From Arthrospira sp. PCC 9108 (GTDB taxonomy: Bacteria > Cyanobacteriota > Cyanobacteriia > Cyanobacteriales > Microcoleaceae): a stretch of DNA of 64,000 nt. Shown here piece after piece: positions 45,348 through 57,400 of this stretch. A model generated the notes under the pieces. The model had not been told where the DNA came from. It saw nothing but the letters and a program-made list of their open reading frames with translations, and ran no database searches. Each line of letters starts with the position of its first letter. The stretch's first letter is position 1. The position numbers and the translations under genes are program-made. The stretch lies in NCBI GenBank assembly GCA_016745315.1, contig CP066886.1:5332501-5396500 (forward strand), written 5' to 3'.

Positions 45348-47003
45348 ATGGTAGCCAACAACATTAGCCCCTTGGCAGGAAAAACGGCCCCAGGCGATAT
45401 TTTGGAAAATATCGATCGCCTTATTGAGCAATATTATTCAGTGCGTCCAGATCCCAACAATCCTCAACAGCAAGTAAGTTTCGGCACATCTGGACACCGG
45501 GGATGTTCGGCTAACGGCACTTTTAATGAAGACCATATCCTAGCGGTTACTCAAGCGACGGTAGAATATCGTCGCGACCAAGGCATTACGGGTCCTTTGT
45601 ATATGGGCATAGACTCCCACGCTTTATCTGAACCGGCGCAAAAAACAGCCTTAGAAGTTTTAGCAGCCAACCAAGTAGAAACCTACATAGCCACAGACAA
45701 AGGAAATGGTAGATTTACCCCCACCCCGGCGGTTTCCCATGCTATTCTCACCTACAACCGCCAACGCACAGAGGGTTTAGCGGACGGTATTATCGTCACC
45801 CCTTCCCATAACCCCCCTTCGGACGGTGGCTTTAAATACAATCCCCCCTCTGGCGGTCCGGCAGGCCCTGAAATCACTAAATGGATTCAACAACGGGCTA
45901 ATCAAATCCTGGCTGATGGTAATCGCGCTGTGAGTCGCAGTCCTTACAATCAGGCATTATATGCCAGTACGACCCACACTTTTGACTTTATTACCCCATA
46001 TATCGCTGACCTAGAAAATATTATCGATATGGCAGCAATTCGGGAATCGGGAATTAAAATAGGTGTTGATCCGTTGGGGGGTTCTAATATTGGTTATTGG
46101 GAACCTATTGCAGAACGTTATGGGTTAAATTTGACTATAGTCAATCCTACGGTTGACCCGACTTTTGGGTTTATGACTGTAGACTGGGATGGGAAAATTC
46201 GCATGGACTGTTCCTCTCCTTATGCTATGGCGAATTTGGTTAAACTTAAAGATGATTATGATATCGCTTTTGGGAATGATACGGACTCAGACCGACATGG
46301 TATTGTTACCCCTAGCATGGGATTAATGAACCCTAATCATTTCCTGTCTGTGGCTATTTGGTATTTATTTACTAATCGACAAGGCTGGAGTCCTGAAAGT
46401 GCGATCGGGAAAACTTTAGTTAGCAGTAGTTTAATTGACCGGGTAGCTAAGGATATTAATCGCCGACTGTGTGAGGTTCCGGTAGGCTTTAAATGGTTTG
46501 TAGATGGGTTGCTAGACGGTTCTTTGGGTTTTGGGGGTGAAGAAAGCGCTGGCGCATCTTTCCTGCGAATGGATGGCACAGTTTGGACTACCGATAAAGA
46601 TGGGATTATCATGGATTTACTGGCGGCGGAAATTACGGCTAAAACTGGTAAAGACCCTGGTATGCACTATAAAGATATGACTGAACGTTTGGGTCGCGCT
46701 TACTATTCTCGTATTGATTCTGCTGCTAATTCTGAACAAAAAGCACGCCTCAGTAAGTTGTCCCCAGAAGATGTTAAAGCATCAACTTTGGCGGGTGATC
46801 CAATCGTGGCTAAAATGACTAATGCACCGGGAAATAATGCGGCTATAGGTGGTTTAAAAGTTACTACGGAACAAGGTTGGTTTGCAGCACGTCCATCGGG
46901 TACAGAAGATGTCTATAAAATATATGCGGAAAGTTTCAAAGGTGAAGAACATTTGAATCAGATTATTTCGGAAGCACAAAAAATTGTGAGTGACACCTTT
47001 TAA
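45348..47003 (+). CDS. pgm: Glucose-specific phosphoglucomutase
   Basis: The 551-residue enzyme matches the long (Pgm) type: SFGTSGHRGCSANGTFNEDHI near the start, active-site IIVTPSHNPPSDGGFKYN, the metal site GNDTDSDRHGIVT, sugar loop GGEESAGASF, and phosphate-binding RPSGTEDVYKIY. It interconverts glucose 1- and 6-phosphate for glycogen synthesis and breakdown. Together with the shorter phosphohexomutase at 15490 it gives the window two mutases of different subfamilies. Confidence 0.95.
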   Translation: MVANNISPLAGKTAPGDILENIDRLIEQYYSVRPDPNNPQQQVSFGTSGHRGCSANGTFNEDHILAVTQATVEYRRDQGITGPLYMGIDSHALSEPAQKTALEVLAANQVETYIATDKGNGRFTPTPAVSHAILTYNRQRTEGLADGIIVTPSHNPPSDGGFKYNPPSGGPAGPEITKWIQQRANQILADGNRAVSRSPYNQALYASTTHTFDFITPYIADLENIIDMAAIRESGIKIGVDPLGGSNIGYWEPIAERYGLNLTIVNPTVDPTFGFMTVDWDGKIRMDCSSPYAMANLVKLKDDYDIAFGNDTDSDRHGIVTPSMGLMNPNHFLSVAIWYLFTNRQGWSPESAIGKTLVSSSLIDRVAKDINRRLCEVPVGFKWFVDGLLDGSLGFGGEESAGASFLRMDGTVWTTDKDGIIMDLLAAEITAKTGKDPGMHYKDMTERLGRAYYSRIDSAANSEQKARLSKLSPEDVKASTLAGDPIVAKMTNAPGNNAAIGGLKVTTEQGWFAARPSGTEDVYKIYAESFKGEEHLNQIISEAQKIVSDTF

Positions 47004-47021
47004 GAATTAATCAATTTTCCT

Positions 47022-47069
47022 GAGAAGCTGGGTTTTTAAAAACTTTTTCCCAATTCTACCCGGCTTCTC
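47022..47069. terminator. Inverted repeat between convergent pgm and alpha-mannosidase
   Basis: GAGAAGCTGGGT pairs with ACCCGGCTTCTC over 12 bp with one G-T pair and a 24-nt T/A-rich loop, between two convergent stops. It is a plausible bidirectional terminator or one of the short palindromic repeats common in cyanobacteria. Confidence 0.55.
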
Positions 47070-47094
47070 CAGTCCTGGTACTATGATGATTATC

Positions 47095-50000
47095 TCAACT
47101 TACCTGGTCACTCCCTGCCTTCTTAGAAATGGCTAACCCTAATACCTGCCAAGGTTGCATATTTCCATCAAAAACCCCAACGCTTTCTTCCAATAAGTTG
47201 ACGGCATAGTTGACCTCGACCCCTAAACTATTCTGTAATTCCAATACTCCCTCACTTCCCTGAGACTCATAACCTCGTATAATCCAAGTCTGGTGGTCTA
47301 AGTGCGATCGCTTCACCGCCATTAACGCAAAATTCCTAGCACTAAAACCTAAAAAACTCCGACAGGACTCACCACCAGTTATCCCCACATTAGATAACTC
47401 TAAAACCCTCACCTGTAGTGGCTGATTAAACTCATAACCTCGTCGCACAGTTTCCCCCCCTCGCCAATTACCTAAATGGGGGTAAATGCCATAACTAAAC
47501 TGATGAACACCTATATCAGCTTTAGGGTCAGGCCATAAAGACCCCCGTAGCAAACTTAAACCAATTTGATTAGGCTTAAAATCATATCCATACTTACAAT
47601 CATTTAGCACAGATACACCATAATTACCATCACTCAGACTCCCCCAATTTAAAGCAGGAACTTCCCATTTGGATTTGTCAAAAGTTGTCTGGGGCTCCGT
47701 GGGTCTCTCCATTACACCACAAGGAATTTCATAACTCAGTAAATCGGCATTTATAGACAATGGAAAATAAGCCTTCATTAACACATTACTTTCTACCCAT
47801 TCTACTCGACACTCAACCCGTAAAATTGGCGACCCTATCGATAAAATATAATCTTGACAAAACCGAGATTTATTAAATGTCTTTAAAACCCGTAACCTCC
47901 CTCGTAGCATACCTTTTTCGACAAACTCAATGGACTCGAGTTGCGGACTATCTAAGGGATACTTATGATAATTTGGGTCAATATTCCAAGCATCCCAATA
48001 TTGTCCCTGGTCTTGAAACAGTCGCCATTGATGTCCGGGATATTTCAACACCTCCCGACTATTGACTTTATCAAAAACCTCGATTAAATCTCCCGTTTCT
48101 CCGGACACTTTTACCCGTAAATACTGATTCTCAAATTCCCAATTTTCGGAATTTTTACGATTAGTATTGACATCTAAACGGGAACCTGATATAGTGTAGT
48201 AAAGTCGGAAAAGGTGCGCGCATATAAGGTCATTTTCAGGCTCAAACCCTTGATTGATGGGGGTTTCCGGGGATTTAGGCACTAACCAGAAACAGCGATA
48301 ACCGACTGACGGCACATCAGTTGCCAAAAACAGCAATTCAGACCGACCTGAAACCCTCACCAGTTGGGAATTTAAGGCATTTCCAGTGCTTTCGCAAACA
48401 TCCCAACTTCCCTGGGGGGGTAATGGGACTTGGACGATTTCGGAACGCTTCCAATTGAGGGGGTTAAAGACGACAATGGGTATAGCTTGAGGTTGTGGGG
48501 GGTAAGGGAGAGAAATGGAGGAAGCGATCGCATCTAATGCTCTATCCTCAACATCTCCAGCGGTTGTGGCGGCTGCCTGCCAACTCCGGTTAGCATCCTC
48601 ATAGACTTCAGCAATAGCAGACCCTGGGAGGATATCATGAAACTGATTAAACAGAACCCCCTTCCACGCCTCTTCTAGGGTCGCTTGGGGAACCTCAAAC
48701 CCCATCACCATAGAAGCGACAGCGGACCACAACTCAGCCCGATAGAGCAATCCTTCGCACAAACGATTCCAGCGCTTTTGGTCAGCGTGGGTAGTATAGC
48801 AACCTCGATGAAACTCGAGATATAACTCATCATTCCACACTGGAAGATTGGGTAAATCACGCAACCCATCCAAATAATCGACGGCAGACATAAAACGCAA
48901 ATCAGGAAACAGAGGGGATGATCGCCAACGACGGATGACCTCCAACATTTCCCGCGTCGGACCGCCGCCATGATCACCAACTCCTGGCAACCATAAACAC
49001 TCATTTAAGCCAGTTTGAGACTCCCACTCAATGCCATAGTTTACTAACTTGAGGGGTTCGACATTTTCCCCAATTGGTGCAGACATCAAACTGACAATTT
49101 CGGTACCGTTCAAACCTCGCCAGCGAAAACAACCATAGGGAAAAACTGTTGTATCATTCCACCGCAACTTTTGAGTGACAAAAAAATCAATCTTTCCCAG
49201 AGTCAGCAACTGGGGAAGTTGCCAAGAAAAACCAAAGCTATCGGGTAGCCAAGCTATACGGGAGACTTCCCCAAACTTTTGAGCGACATAAAATTGACCA
49301 TAGAGAATTTGGCGAACAATTGACTCCCCAGAAACGGTATTTAATTCGGGTTCAACCCATAAACCAGCGACGACCTCCCAACGCTTCTCGGAAATCCGAT
49401 TTTGGATTAATTTAAACAAATCGGGTCTATTTTCCTCAAGCCAAGCATATAGCGCGGGGGTAGAATGAGCAAAAATCAACTCAGGAAAATCATCCTGTAA
49501 AGCGAGGACGGACTCAAAGGTTTTAATGGCGACTGACCAAGTTTCGGCGACTGACCATAGCCAAGCTAAGTCTAAATGAGCATGACCTAAAAGCCTGAAC
49601 TTCACTAACTTTAAATCCGCACAGGTCTCCCAACACTGTCGCAGACGGAATAACTCCCGCAGAAACAAATGGCGATCGCCTACGATATTCCAATTTATCC
49701 TACTAACAGCTTCCCCTAACTCCTGCCACCTTTGTGGAGAAACCACGGAGAAAACTTGTGGCGGACTTCTCAACTCCAACTCATCAATATTTCCCCGAAG
49801 CAGATAACTAGAGTAAACCGCCAACTCATCACCAATAAAACCGGGATCTATCTCTCCGACTTTTCCGGCTTCGTAGACACAACTAGAGGCTACCAAAGCA
49901 CCCCGATCATGACCAGGACTTACCAACCTTAAAAATATCCTAAACTTGGAGGAAGGTAAGACGGACTTCGACAAAACGATGGCTGTCCTACAATCAAATA

Positions 50001-50142
50001 AATCTCCCGACTGTACCAAGCTACCATTAACATAAACCTCAGCCAACTGCGCCCACCAAACCAAACTCAATTTCAAGCATAAACCCTCCAACCTATACCC
50101 CCCTAAATTAGCGGGAATATTAACCTCCTGGGCTAACCACAA
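47095..50142 (-). CDS. Alpha-mannosidase, glycoside hydrolase family 38 (N-terminus frameshifted)
   Basis: The open 1015-residue frame matches GH38 mannosidases: zinc residues LLGHAHLDLAWLW, VAGLWVEPELN, the nucleophile-region WLPDSFGFSWQLPQLL, and HDILPGSAIAEVYEDA. These cleave alpha-mannose. It has no ATG; the frame opens at a TTG just after a stop, in the middle of conserved sequence (WLAQEVNIPANLGGY). The missing N-terminal portion is present upstream in other frames (see next entry), so this is the main part of a broken gene or carries sequencing errors. Confidence 0.85.
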   Translation of the reverse strand: MWLAQEVNIPANLGGYRLEGLCLKLSLVWWAQLAEVYVNGSLVQSGDLFDCRTAIVLSKSVLPSSKFRIFLRLVSPGHDRGALVASSCVYEAGKVGEIDPGFIGDELAVYSSYLLRGNIDELELRSPPQVFSVVSPQRWQELGEAVSRINWNIVGDRHLFLRELFRLRQCWETCADLKLVKFRLLGHAHLDLAWLWSVAETWSVAIKTFESVLALQDDFPELIFAHSTPALYAWLEENRPDLFKLIQNRISEKRWEVVAGLWVEPELNTVSGESIVRQILYGQFYVAQKFGEVSRIAWLPDSFGFSWQLPQLLTLGKIDFFVTQKLRWNDTTVFPYGCFRWRGLNGTEIVSLMSAPIGENVEPLKLVNYGIEWESQTGLNECLWLPGVGDHGGGPTREMLEVIRRWRSSPLFPDLRFMSAVDYLDGLRDLPNLPVWNDELYLEFHRGCYTTHADQKRWNRLCEGLLYRAELWSAVASMVMGFEVPQATLEEAWKGVLFNQFHDILPGSAIAEVYEDANRSWQAAATTAGDVEDRALDAIASSISLPYPPQPQAIPIVVFNPLNWKRSEIVQVPLPPQGSWDVCESTGNALNSQLVRVSGRSELLFLATDVPSVGYRCFWLVPKSPETPINQGFEPENDLICAHLFRLYYTISGSRLDVNTNRKNSENWEFENQYLRVKVSGETGDLIEVFDKVNSREVLKYPGHQWRLFQDQGQYWDAWNIDPNYHKYPLDSPQLESIEFVEKGMLRGRLRVLKTFNKSRFCQDYILSIGSPILRVECRVEWVESNVLMKAYFPLSINADLLSYEIPCGVMERPTEPQTTFDKSKWEVPALNWGSLSDGNYGVSVLNDCKYGYDFKPNQIGLSLLRGSLWPDPKADIGVHQFSYGIYPHLGNWRGGETVRRGYEFNQPLQVRVLELSNVGITGGESCRSFLGFSARNFALMAVKRSHLDHQTWIIRGYESQGSEGVLELQNSLGVEVNYAVNLLEESVGVFDGNMQPWQVLGLAISKKAGSDQVS

Positions 50143-50144
50143 AA

Positions 50145-50343
50145 CTCTTCCCCCTCAGACCAAGCCACATGACCCCGATCATTCAATTCCACCAAAGACC
50201 AATCACGCCACCCCTCGATCATTTCTGGCGAAATATCTCCCCTATGAAACCGCCACCCCCTGAAGATCCAATCGCGTCATCCCTCGCAATCTGGCGATCG
50301 CCTGATTAATCAAAACACCACCATCAGAACTAGATAAACTCAT
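50145..50343 (-). pseudogene. Frameshifted 5' end of the alpha-mannosidase gene
   Basis: From an ATG at 50343 the frame reads MSLSSSDGGVLINQAIARL and DLQG, then breaks at the C-run 50256-50260. In the next frame it continues WRFHRGDISPEMIEGW and LNDRGHVAWSEGEEF, breaking again at the A-run 50141-50144, where the main open frame picks up. The two shifts (+1 and -1) are both in homopolymers. Joined, they give a normal GH38 N-terminus. Either the gene is decaying or the assembly has two errors. Confidence 0.75.
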
Positions 50344-50496
50344 TTTCAGCCATCAACTACTCAACTAACAAACATGATCATCACTTATCCTAGATGGGGA
50401 AGAGACTCTTGCTTATTCCCTGTACCTTGCTGTACAATGGAAGGCACGAGCTATTAATAACCCCTACCACCATCTCTTAGTATAATTTGAGCCTAT

Positions 50497-51364
50497 ATGT
50501 CCTCAGCCTACTCTGGTCCCTATAAAAGCCGCCTGTTTAACTTCCTCGTGAACAACTATCAGCAATTTACTGATGCTTGCGATCGCACTTGGCGCAATAT
50601 TCGCTACGCTACCAGCACGGCTACCCAGATTTTACTTTATCCCATTTATCTGATTCTCCAAAATACCCCCTGATTAACCTGAAACTTCCCACCTCCAAAA
50701 TCCCATCATTACCCTCTGAACAAACCACCGCCAACCACAACCCCCAACCGCAACCATCATCTCCCCCTACTATACTTTTAAGCATCGACAACACTATCGC
50801 CGAAATTGAACCCCAAATAAAACCGACAGCCACGCAGCTTTTCCATAACTTCCACCTATGGATATTTTCCGTCCTCAATTATTTACTGAAAGAACCCACC
50901 CATAATCTCAAGCCCTCCCTATCGGTATCGGTGTTACTTCCAGATCCTTGGAAAACCTCACAACCACGTTTAACCAATTCTCAACCTCAATTTACATTAA
51001 ACCAGACTTCCCTCAACACCCCCACCCCTCAACTTCCCCCAACTCAACCTATCCCTAATTTCCCCAAATTAGAATCACAAATACTCGAACAATTAAACCA
51101 CTATCAACGATCACAACTACAACTAGCCACCAAAAACAACACCCCCTCACAGAAGGCGGTAGCATAGCCTATTCCCAAAAACGACAAGTAGAAAATCAAC
51201 CCAACTACTTAGAAACACCAGCAAAAGCGATCGGATATGTTAAACATCCCCTACAATCTCTAATTGAATGGTTGGATAGGGTTATAGCGATCGCTGAACA
51301 AATTATCATCAAAATAGTTAACTGGTTAAAATCATCCCCCACCTTTCAATTCTCCAAAAATTAG
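50497..51364 (+). pseudogene. Unknown protein gene broken by two frameshifts
   Basis: Frame 1 from ATG 50497 reads MSSAYSGPYKSRLFNFLVNN and ends at TGA 50671. A second frame continues from about 50665 (KYPLINLKLPTSKIPSLP) through a Pro/Gln/Thr-rich middle to 51167. A third frame carries the C-terminus (SIAYSQKRQVENQPNYLE, then LIEWLDRVIAIAEQIIIKI) to TAG 51364. The junctions lie at runs CCCCC/AAAA and AAAAA/CCCCC. The combined product would be about 288 residues with an amphipathic C-terminal helix. I do not recognise the family. Confidence 0.65.
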
Positions 51365-51385
51365 CCCCACCTCGCTCCTAATCAC

Positions 51386-51464
51386 CCTTGACACCTACCC
51401 CAATATCTGCTAATGTTTTCAAATATCTTTGACATGGCTATACACTTGATTTTTTATTCAACAC
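51386..51464 (+). repeat. Left flanking direct repeat with promoter-like element
   Basis: CCTTGACACCTACC, then ATCTGCTAATG, then TGGCTATACACTTGATT and TTTTATTCAACAC. TTGACA (51388-51393) is followed after 17 bp by TAATGT (51411-51416). Two related copies stand on the right of the array. The reading direction is into the array. Confidence 0.75.
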
Positions 51465-51466
51465 AT

Positions 51467-54400
51467 CACCTCCCAACTCCCACCTGTCAACTCTCGGACT
51501 GTTAACTCTCGGACTTCCCCCACCTGTCACCTGTCAACTTTCCAACTCTCCAACTCTCCAACTCTCCAACTTCCAACCTGTCAACTTCCCAACTCTCCAA
51601 CTTCCTCACCTGTCAACTCCCCCACCTGTCACCTGTCAAGTCCCCCACCTGTCAACTTTCCAACTCTCCAACTGTCCAACTCCCCCCACCTCCAACCTGT
51701 CAACTCTCCAACTTCCCCCACCTCCAACCTGTCAAGTCCCCCACCTGTCAACTTTCCAACTCTCCAACTTTCCAACTCCCCCACCTCCCACCTGTCAACT
51801 CTCCAACTTCCCCCACCTGTCACCTGTCAACTTCCCAACTTTCCAACTCTCGGACTGTCAACTCTCGGACTTCCCACACCTCCCACCTGTCAACTCTCCA
51901 ACTTTCCAACTCCCCCACCTGTCAACTCTCGGACTGTCAACTTCCCAACTCCCCCACCTGTCACCTGTCAACTCTCCAACTCTCCAACTCCCACCTGTCA
52001 ACTCTCGGACTTCCCCCACCTGTCACCTGTCACCTGTCACCCGTCAACTTCCTCACCTGTCAACTCCCCCACCTGTCACCTGTCAAGTCCCCCACCTGTC
52101 AACTTTCCAACTCTCCAACTTTCCAACTCCCCCACCTCCCACCTGTCAACTCTCCAACTTCCCCCACCTGTCACCTGTCAACTTCCCAACTTTCCAACTC
52201 TCGGACTGTCAACTCTCGGACTTCCCACACCTGTCACCTGTCAACTCTCCAACTCTCCAACTTCCTCACCTGTCACCTGTCAACTTCCCAACTCTCCAAC
52301 TCCCACCTGTCAACTCTCGGACTTCCCACACCTGTCACCTGTCAACTCTCCAACTCTCCAACTTCCTCACCTGTCACCTGTCAACTTCCCAACTTTCCAA
52401 CTCTCGGACTTGTCAACTCTCCAACTTCCCCCACCTGTCACCTGTCAACTTCCCAACTCTCCAACTTTCCAACTCCCCCACCTCCCACCTGTCAACTCTC
52501 GGACTTCCAACCTGTCAACTCTCGGACTTCCCCCACCTGTCACCTGTCAACTTTCCAACTTTCCAACTCCCACCTGTCAACTCTCGGACTTCCCCCACCT
52601 GTCACCTCCCACCTGTCAACTCTCGGACTTCCCCCACCTGTCACCTGTCAACTCTCGGACTTTCCAACTCCCCCACCTGTCAACTCTCGGACTTGTCAAC
52701 TTCCCAACTCCCCCACCTGTCACCTGTCAACTCTCCAACTCTCCAACTCCCACCTGTCAACTCTCGGACTGTCAACTTCCCAACTTCCTCACCTGTCACC
52801 TGTCAACTTTCCAACTTTCCAACTCCCCCACCTGTCAACTCTCGGACTTCCCCCCACCTGTCACCTGTCACCTGTCACCCGTCAACTCCCCCACCTGTCA
52901 ACTCCCCCACCTGTCACCTGTCAAGTCCCCCACCTGTCAACTTTCCAACTCTCCAACTTTCCAACTCCCCCACCTCCCACCTGTCAACTCTCCAACTTCC
53001 CCCACCTGTCACCTGTCAACTTCCCAACTTTCCAACTCTCGGACTGTCAACTCTCGGACTTCCCCCACCTGTCACCTGTCAACTTTCCAACTCTCCAACT
53101 TTCCAACTCCCCCACCTCCCACCTGTCAACTCTCGGACTTCCAACCTGTCAACTCTCGGACTTCCCCCACCTGTCACCTGTCAACTTTCCAACTTTCCAA
53201 CTCCCCCACCTGTCAACTCTCGGACTGTCAACTTCCCAACTTCCTCACCTGTCACCTGTCAACTTTCCAACTTTCCAACTCCCCCCACCTGTCAACTCTC
53301 GGACTTCCCCCACCTGTCACCTGTCAACTCTCCAACTCTCCAACTTCCTCACCTGTCAACTCCCCCACCTGTCACCTGTCAAGTCCCCCACCTGTCAACT
53401 TTCCAACTCTCCAACTTTCCAACTCCCCCCACCTCCCACCTGTCAACTCTCCAACTTCCCCCACCTGTCACCTGTCAACTTCCCAACTTTCCAACTCTCG
53501 GACTTGTCAACTCTCGGACTTCCCACACCTCCCACCTGTCAACTCTCCAACTCTCCAACTTCCTCACCTGTCACCTGTCAACTTCCCAACTCTCCAACTC
53601 CCACCTGTCAACTCTCGGACTTCCCCCACCTGTCACCTCCCACCTGTCAACTCTCGGACTTCCCCCCACCTGTCACCTGTCAACTCTCGGACTTTCCAAC
53701 TCCCCCACCTGTCAACTCTCGGACCTCGTCAACTTCCCAACTCCCCACCTGTCACCTGTCAACTCTCCAACTCTCCAACTCCCACCTGTCAACTCTCGGA
53801 CTTCCCCCACCTGTCACCTGTCACCTGTCACCCGTCAACTTCCTCACCTGTCAACTCCCCCACCTGTCACCTGTCAAGTCCCCCACCTGTCAACTTTCCA
53901 ACTCTCCAACTTTCCAACTCCCCCACCTCCCACCTGTCAACTCTCCAACTTCCCCCACCTGTCACCTGTCAACTTCCCAACTTTCCAACTCTCGGACTGT
54001 CAACTCTCGGACTTCCCCCACCTGTCACCTGTCAACTTTCCAACTCTCCAACTTTCCAACTCCCCCACCTCCCACCTGTCAACTCTCGGACTTCCAACCT
54101 GTCAACTCTCGGACTTCCCCCACCTGTCACCTGTCAACTCTCCAACTTTCCAACTCCCCCACCTGTCAACTCTCGGACTTCCCCCACCTGTCACCTGTCA
54201 ACTCTCCAACTCTCCAACTTCCTCACCTGTCAACTCTCGGACTTCCCCCACCTGTCACCTGTCAACTCTCCAACTCTCCAACTTCCTCACCTGTCAACTC
54301 CCCCACCTGTCACCTGTCAAGTCCCCCACCTGTCAACTTTCCAACTCTCCAACTTTCCAACTCCCCCACCTCCCACCTGTCAACTCTCCAACTTCCCCCA

Positions 54401-57400
54401 CCTGTCACCTGTCAACTTCCCAACTTTCCAACTCTCGGACTGTCAACTCTCGGACTTCCCCCACCTGTCACCTGTCAAGCTTTCCAACTCTCCAACTTTC
54501 CAACTCCCCCACCTCCCACCTGTCAACTCTCGGACTTCCAACCTGTCAACTCTCGGACTTCCCCACCTGTCACCTGTCAACTTTCCAACTTTCCAACTCC
54601 CCCACCTGTCAACTCTCGGACTCGTCAACTTCCCAACTTCCTCACCTGTCACCTGTCAACTTTCCAACTTTCCAACTCCCCCACCTGTCAACTCTCGGAC
54701 TTCCCCCACCTGTCACCTGTCAACTCTCCAACTCTCCAACTTCCTCACCTGTCAACTCCCCCACCTGTCACCTGTCAAGTCCCCCACCTGTCAACTTTCC
54801 AACTCTCCAACTTTCCAACTCCCCCACCTCCCACCTGTCAACTCTCCAACTTCCCCACCTGTCACCTGTCAACTTCCCAACTTTCCAACTCTCGGACTGT
54901 CAACTCTCGGACTTCCCACACCTCCCACCTGTCAACTCTCCAACTCTCCAACTTCCTCACCTGTCACCTGTCAACTTCCCAACTCTCCAACTCCCACCTG
55001 TCAACTCTCGGACTTCCCCCACCTGTCACCTCCCACCTGTCAACTCTCGGACTTCCCCCACCTGTCACCTGTCAACTCTCGGACTTTCCAACTCCCCCAC
55101 CTGTCAACTCTCGGACTGTCAACTTCCCAACTCCCCCACCTGTCACCTGTCAACTCTCCAACTCTCCAACTCCCACCTGTCAACTCTCGGACTTCCCCCA
55201 CCTGTCACCTGTCAACTCTCCAACTCTCCAACTTCCTCACCTGTCAACTCCCCCACCTGTCACCTGTCAAGTCCCCCACCTGTCAACTTTCCAACTCTCC
55301 AACTTTCCAACTCCCCCACCTCCCACCTGTCAACTCTCCAACTTCCCCCCACCTGTCACCTGTCAACTTCCCAACTTTCCAACTCTCGGACTTGTCAGCT
55401 CTCGGACTTCCCCCACCTGTCACCTGTCAACTTTCCAACTCTCCAACTTTCCAACTCCCCCACCTCCCACCTGTCAACTCTCGGACTTCCAACCTGTCAA
55501 CTCTCGGACTTCCCCCACCTGTCACCTGTCAACTTTCCAACTTTCCAACTCCCCCACCTGTCAACTCTCGGACTGTCAACTTCCCAACTTCCTCACCTGT
55601 CACCTGTCAACTTTCCAACTTTCCAACTCCCCCACCTGTCAACTCTCGGACTTCCCCCACCTGTCACCTGTCAACTCTCCAACTCTCCAACTTCCTCACC
55701 TGTCAACTCCCCCCACCTGTCACCTGTCAAGTCCCCCACCTGTCAACTTTCCAACTCTCCAACTTTCCAACTCCCCCACCTCCCACCTGTCAACTCTCCA
55801 ACTTCCCCCACCTGTCACCTGTCAACTTCCCAACTTTCCAACTCTCGGACTCGTCAGCTCTCGGACTTCCCACACCTCCCACCTGTCAACTCTCCAACTC
55901 TCCAACTTCCTCACCTGTCACCTGTCAACTTCCCAACTCTCCAACTCCCACCTGTCAACTCTCGGACTTCCCCCACCTGTCACCTCCCACCTGTCAACTC
56001 TCGGACTTCCCCCACCTGTCACCTGTCAACTCTCGGACTTTCCAACTCCCCCACCTGTCAACTCTCGGACTGTCAACTTCCCAACTCCCCCACCTGTCAC
56101 CTGTCAACTCTCCAACTCTCCAACTCCCACCTGTCAACTCTCGGACTTCCCCCACCTGTCACCTGTCAACTCTCCAACTCTCCAACTTCCTCACCTGTCA
56201 ACTCCCCACCTGTCACCTGTCAAGTCCCCCACCTGTCAACTTTCCAACTCTCCAACTTTCCAACTCCCCCACCTCCCACCTGTCAACTCTCCAACTTCCC
56301 CCCACCTGTCACCTGTCAACTTCCCAACTTTCCAACTCTCGGACTGTCAACTCTCGGACTTCCCCACCTGTCACCTGTCAACTTTCCAACTCTCCAACTT
56401 TCCAACTCCCCCCACCTCCCACCTGTCAACTCTCGGACTTCCAACCTGTCAACTCTCGGACTTCCCCCACCTGTCACCTGTCAACTTTCCAACTTTCCAA
56501 CTCCCCCACCTGTCAACTCTCGGACTGTCAACTTCCCAACTTCCTCACCTGTCACCTGTCAACTTTCCAACTTTCCAACTCCCCCACCTGTCAACTCTCG
56601 GACTTCCCCCACCTGTCACCTGTCAACTCTCCAACTCTCCAACTTCCTCACCTGTCAACTCCCCCACCTGTCACCTGTCAAGTCCCCCACCTGTCAACTT
56701 TCCAACTCTCCAACTTTCCAACTCCCCCACCTCCCACCTGTCAACTCTCCAACTTCCCCCACCTGTCACCTGTCAACTTCCCAACTTTCCAACTCTCGGA
56801 CTTGTCAACTCTCGGACTTCCCACACCTCCCACCTGTCAACTCTCCAACTCTCCAACTTCCTCACCTGTCACCTGTCAACTTCCCAACTCTCCAACTCCC
56901 ACCTGTCAACTCTCGGACTTCCCCCACCTGTCACCTCCCACCTGTCAACTCTCGGACTTCCCCCACCTGTCACCTGTCAACTCTCGGACTTTCCAACTCC
57001 CCCACCTGTCAACTCTCGGACTGTCAACTTCCCAACTCCCCCACCTGTCACCTGTCAACTCTCCAACTCTCCAACTCCCACCTGTCAACTCTCGGACTTC
57101 CCCACCTGTCACCTGTCACCTGTCACCCGTCAACTTCCTCACCTGTCAACTCCCCCACCTGTCACCTGTCAAGTCCCCCACCTGTCAACTTTCCAACTCT
57201 CCAACTTTCCAACTCCCCCACCTCCCACCTGTCAACTCTCCAACTTCCCCCACCTGTCACCTGTCAACTTCCCAACTTTCCAACTCTCGGACTGTCAACT
57301 CTCGGACTTCCCCACCTGTCACCTGTCAACTTTCCAACTCTCCAACTTTCCAACTCCCCCACCTCCCACCTGTCAACTCTCGGACTTCCAACCTGTCAAC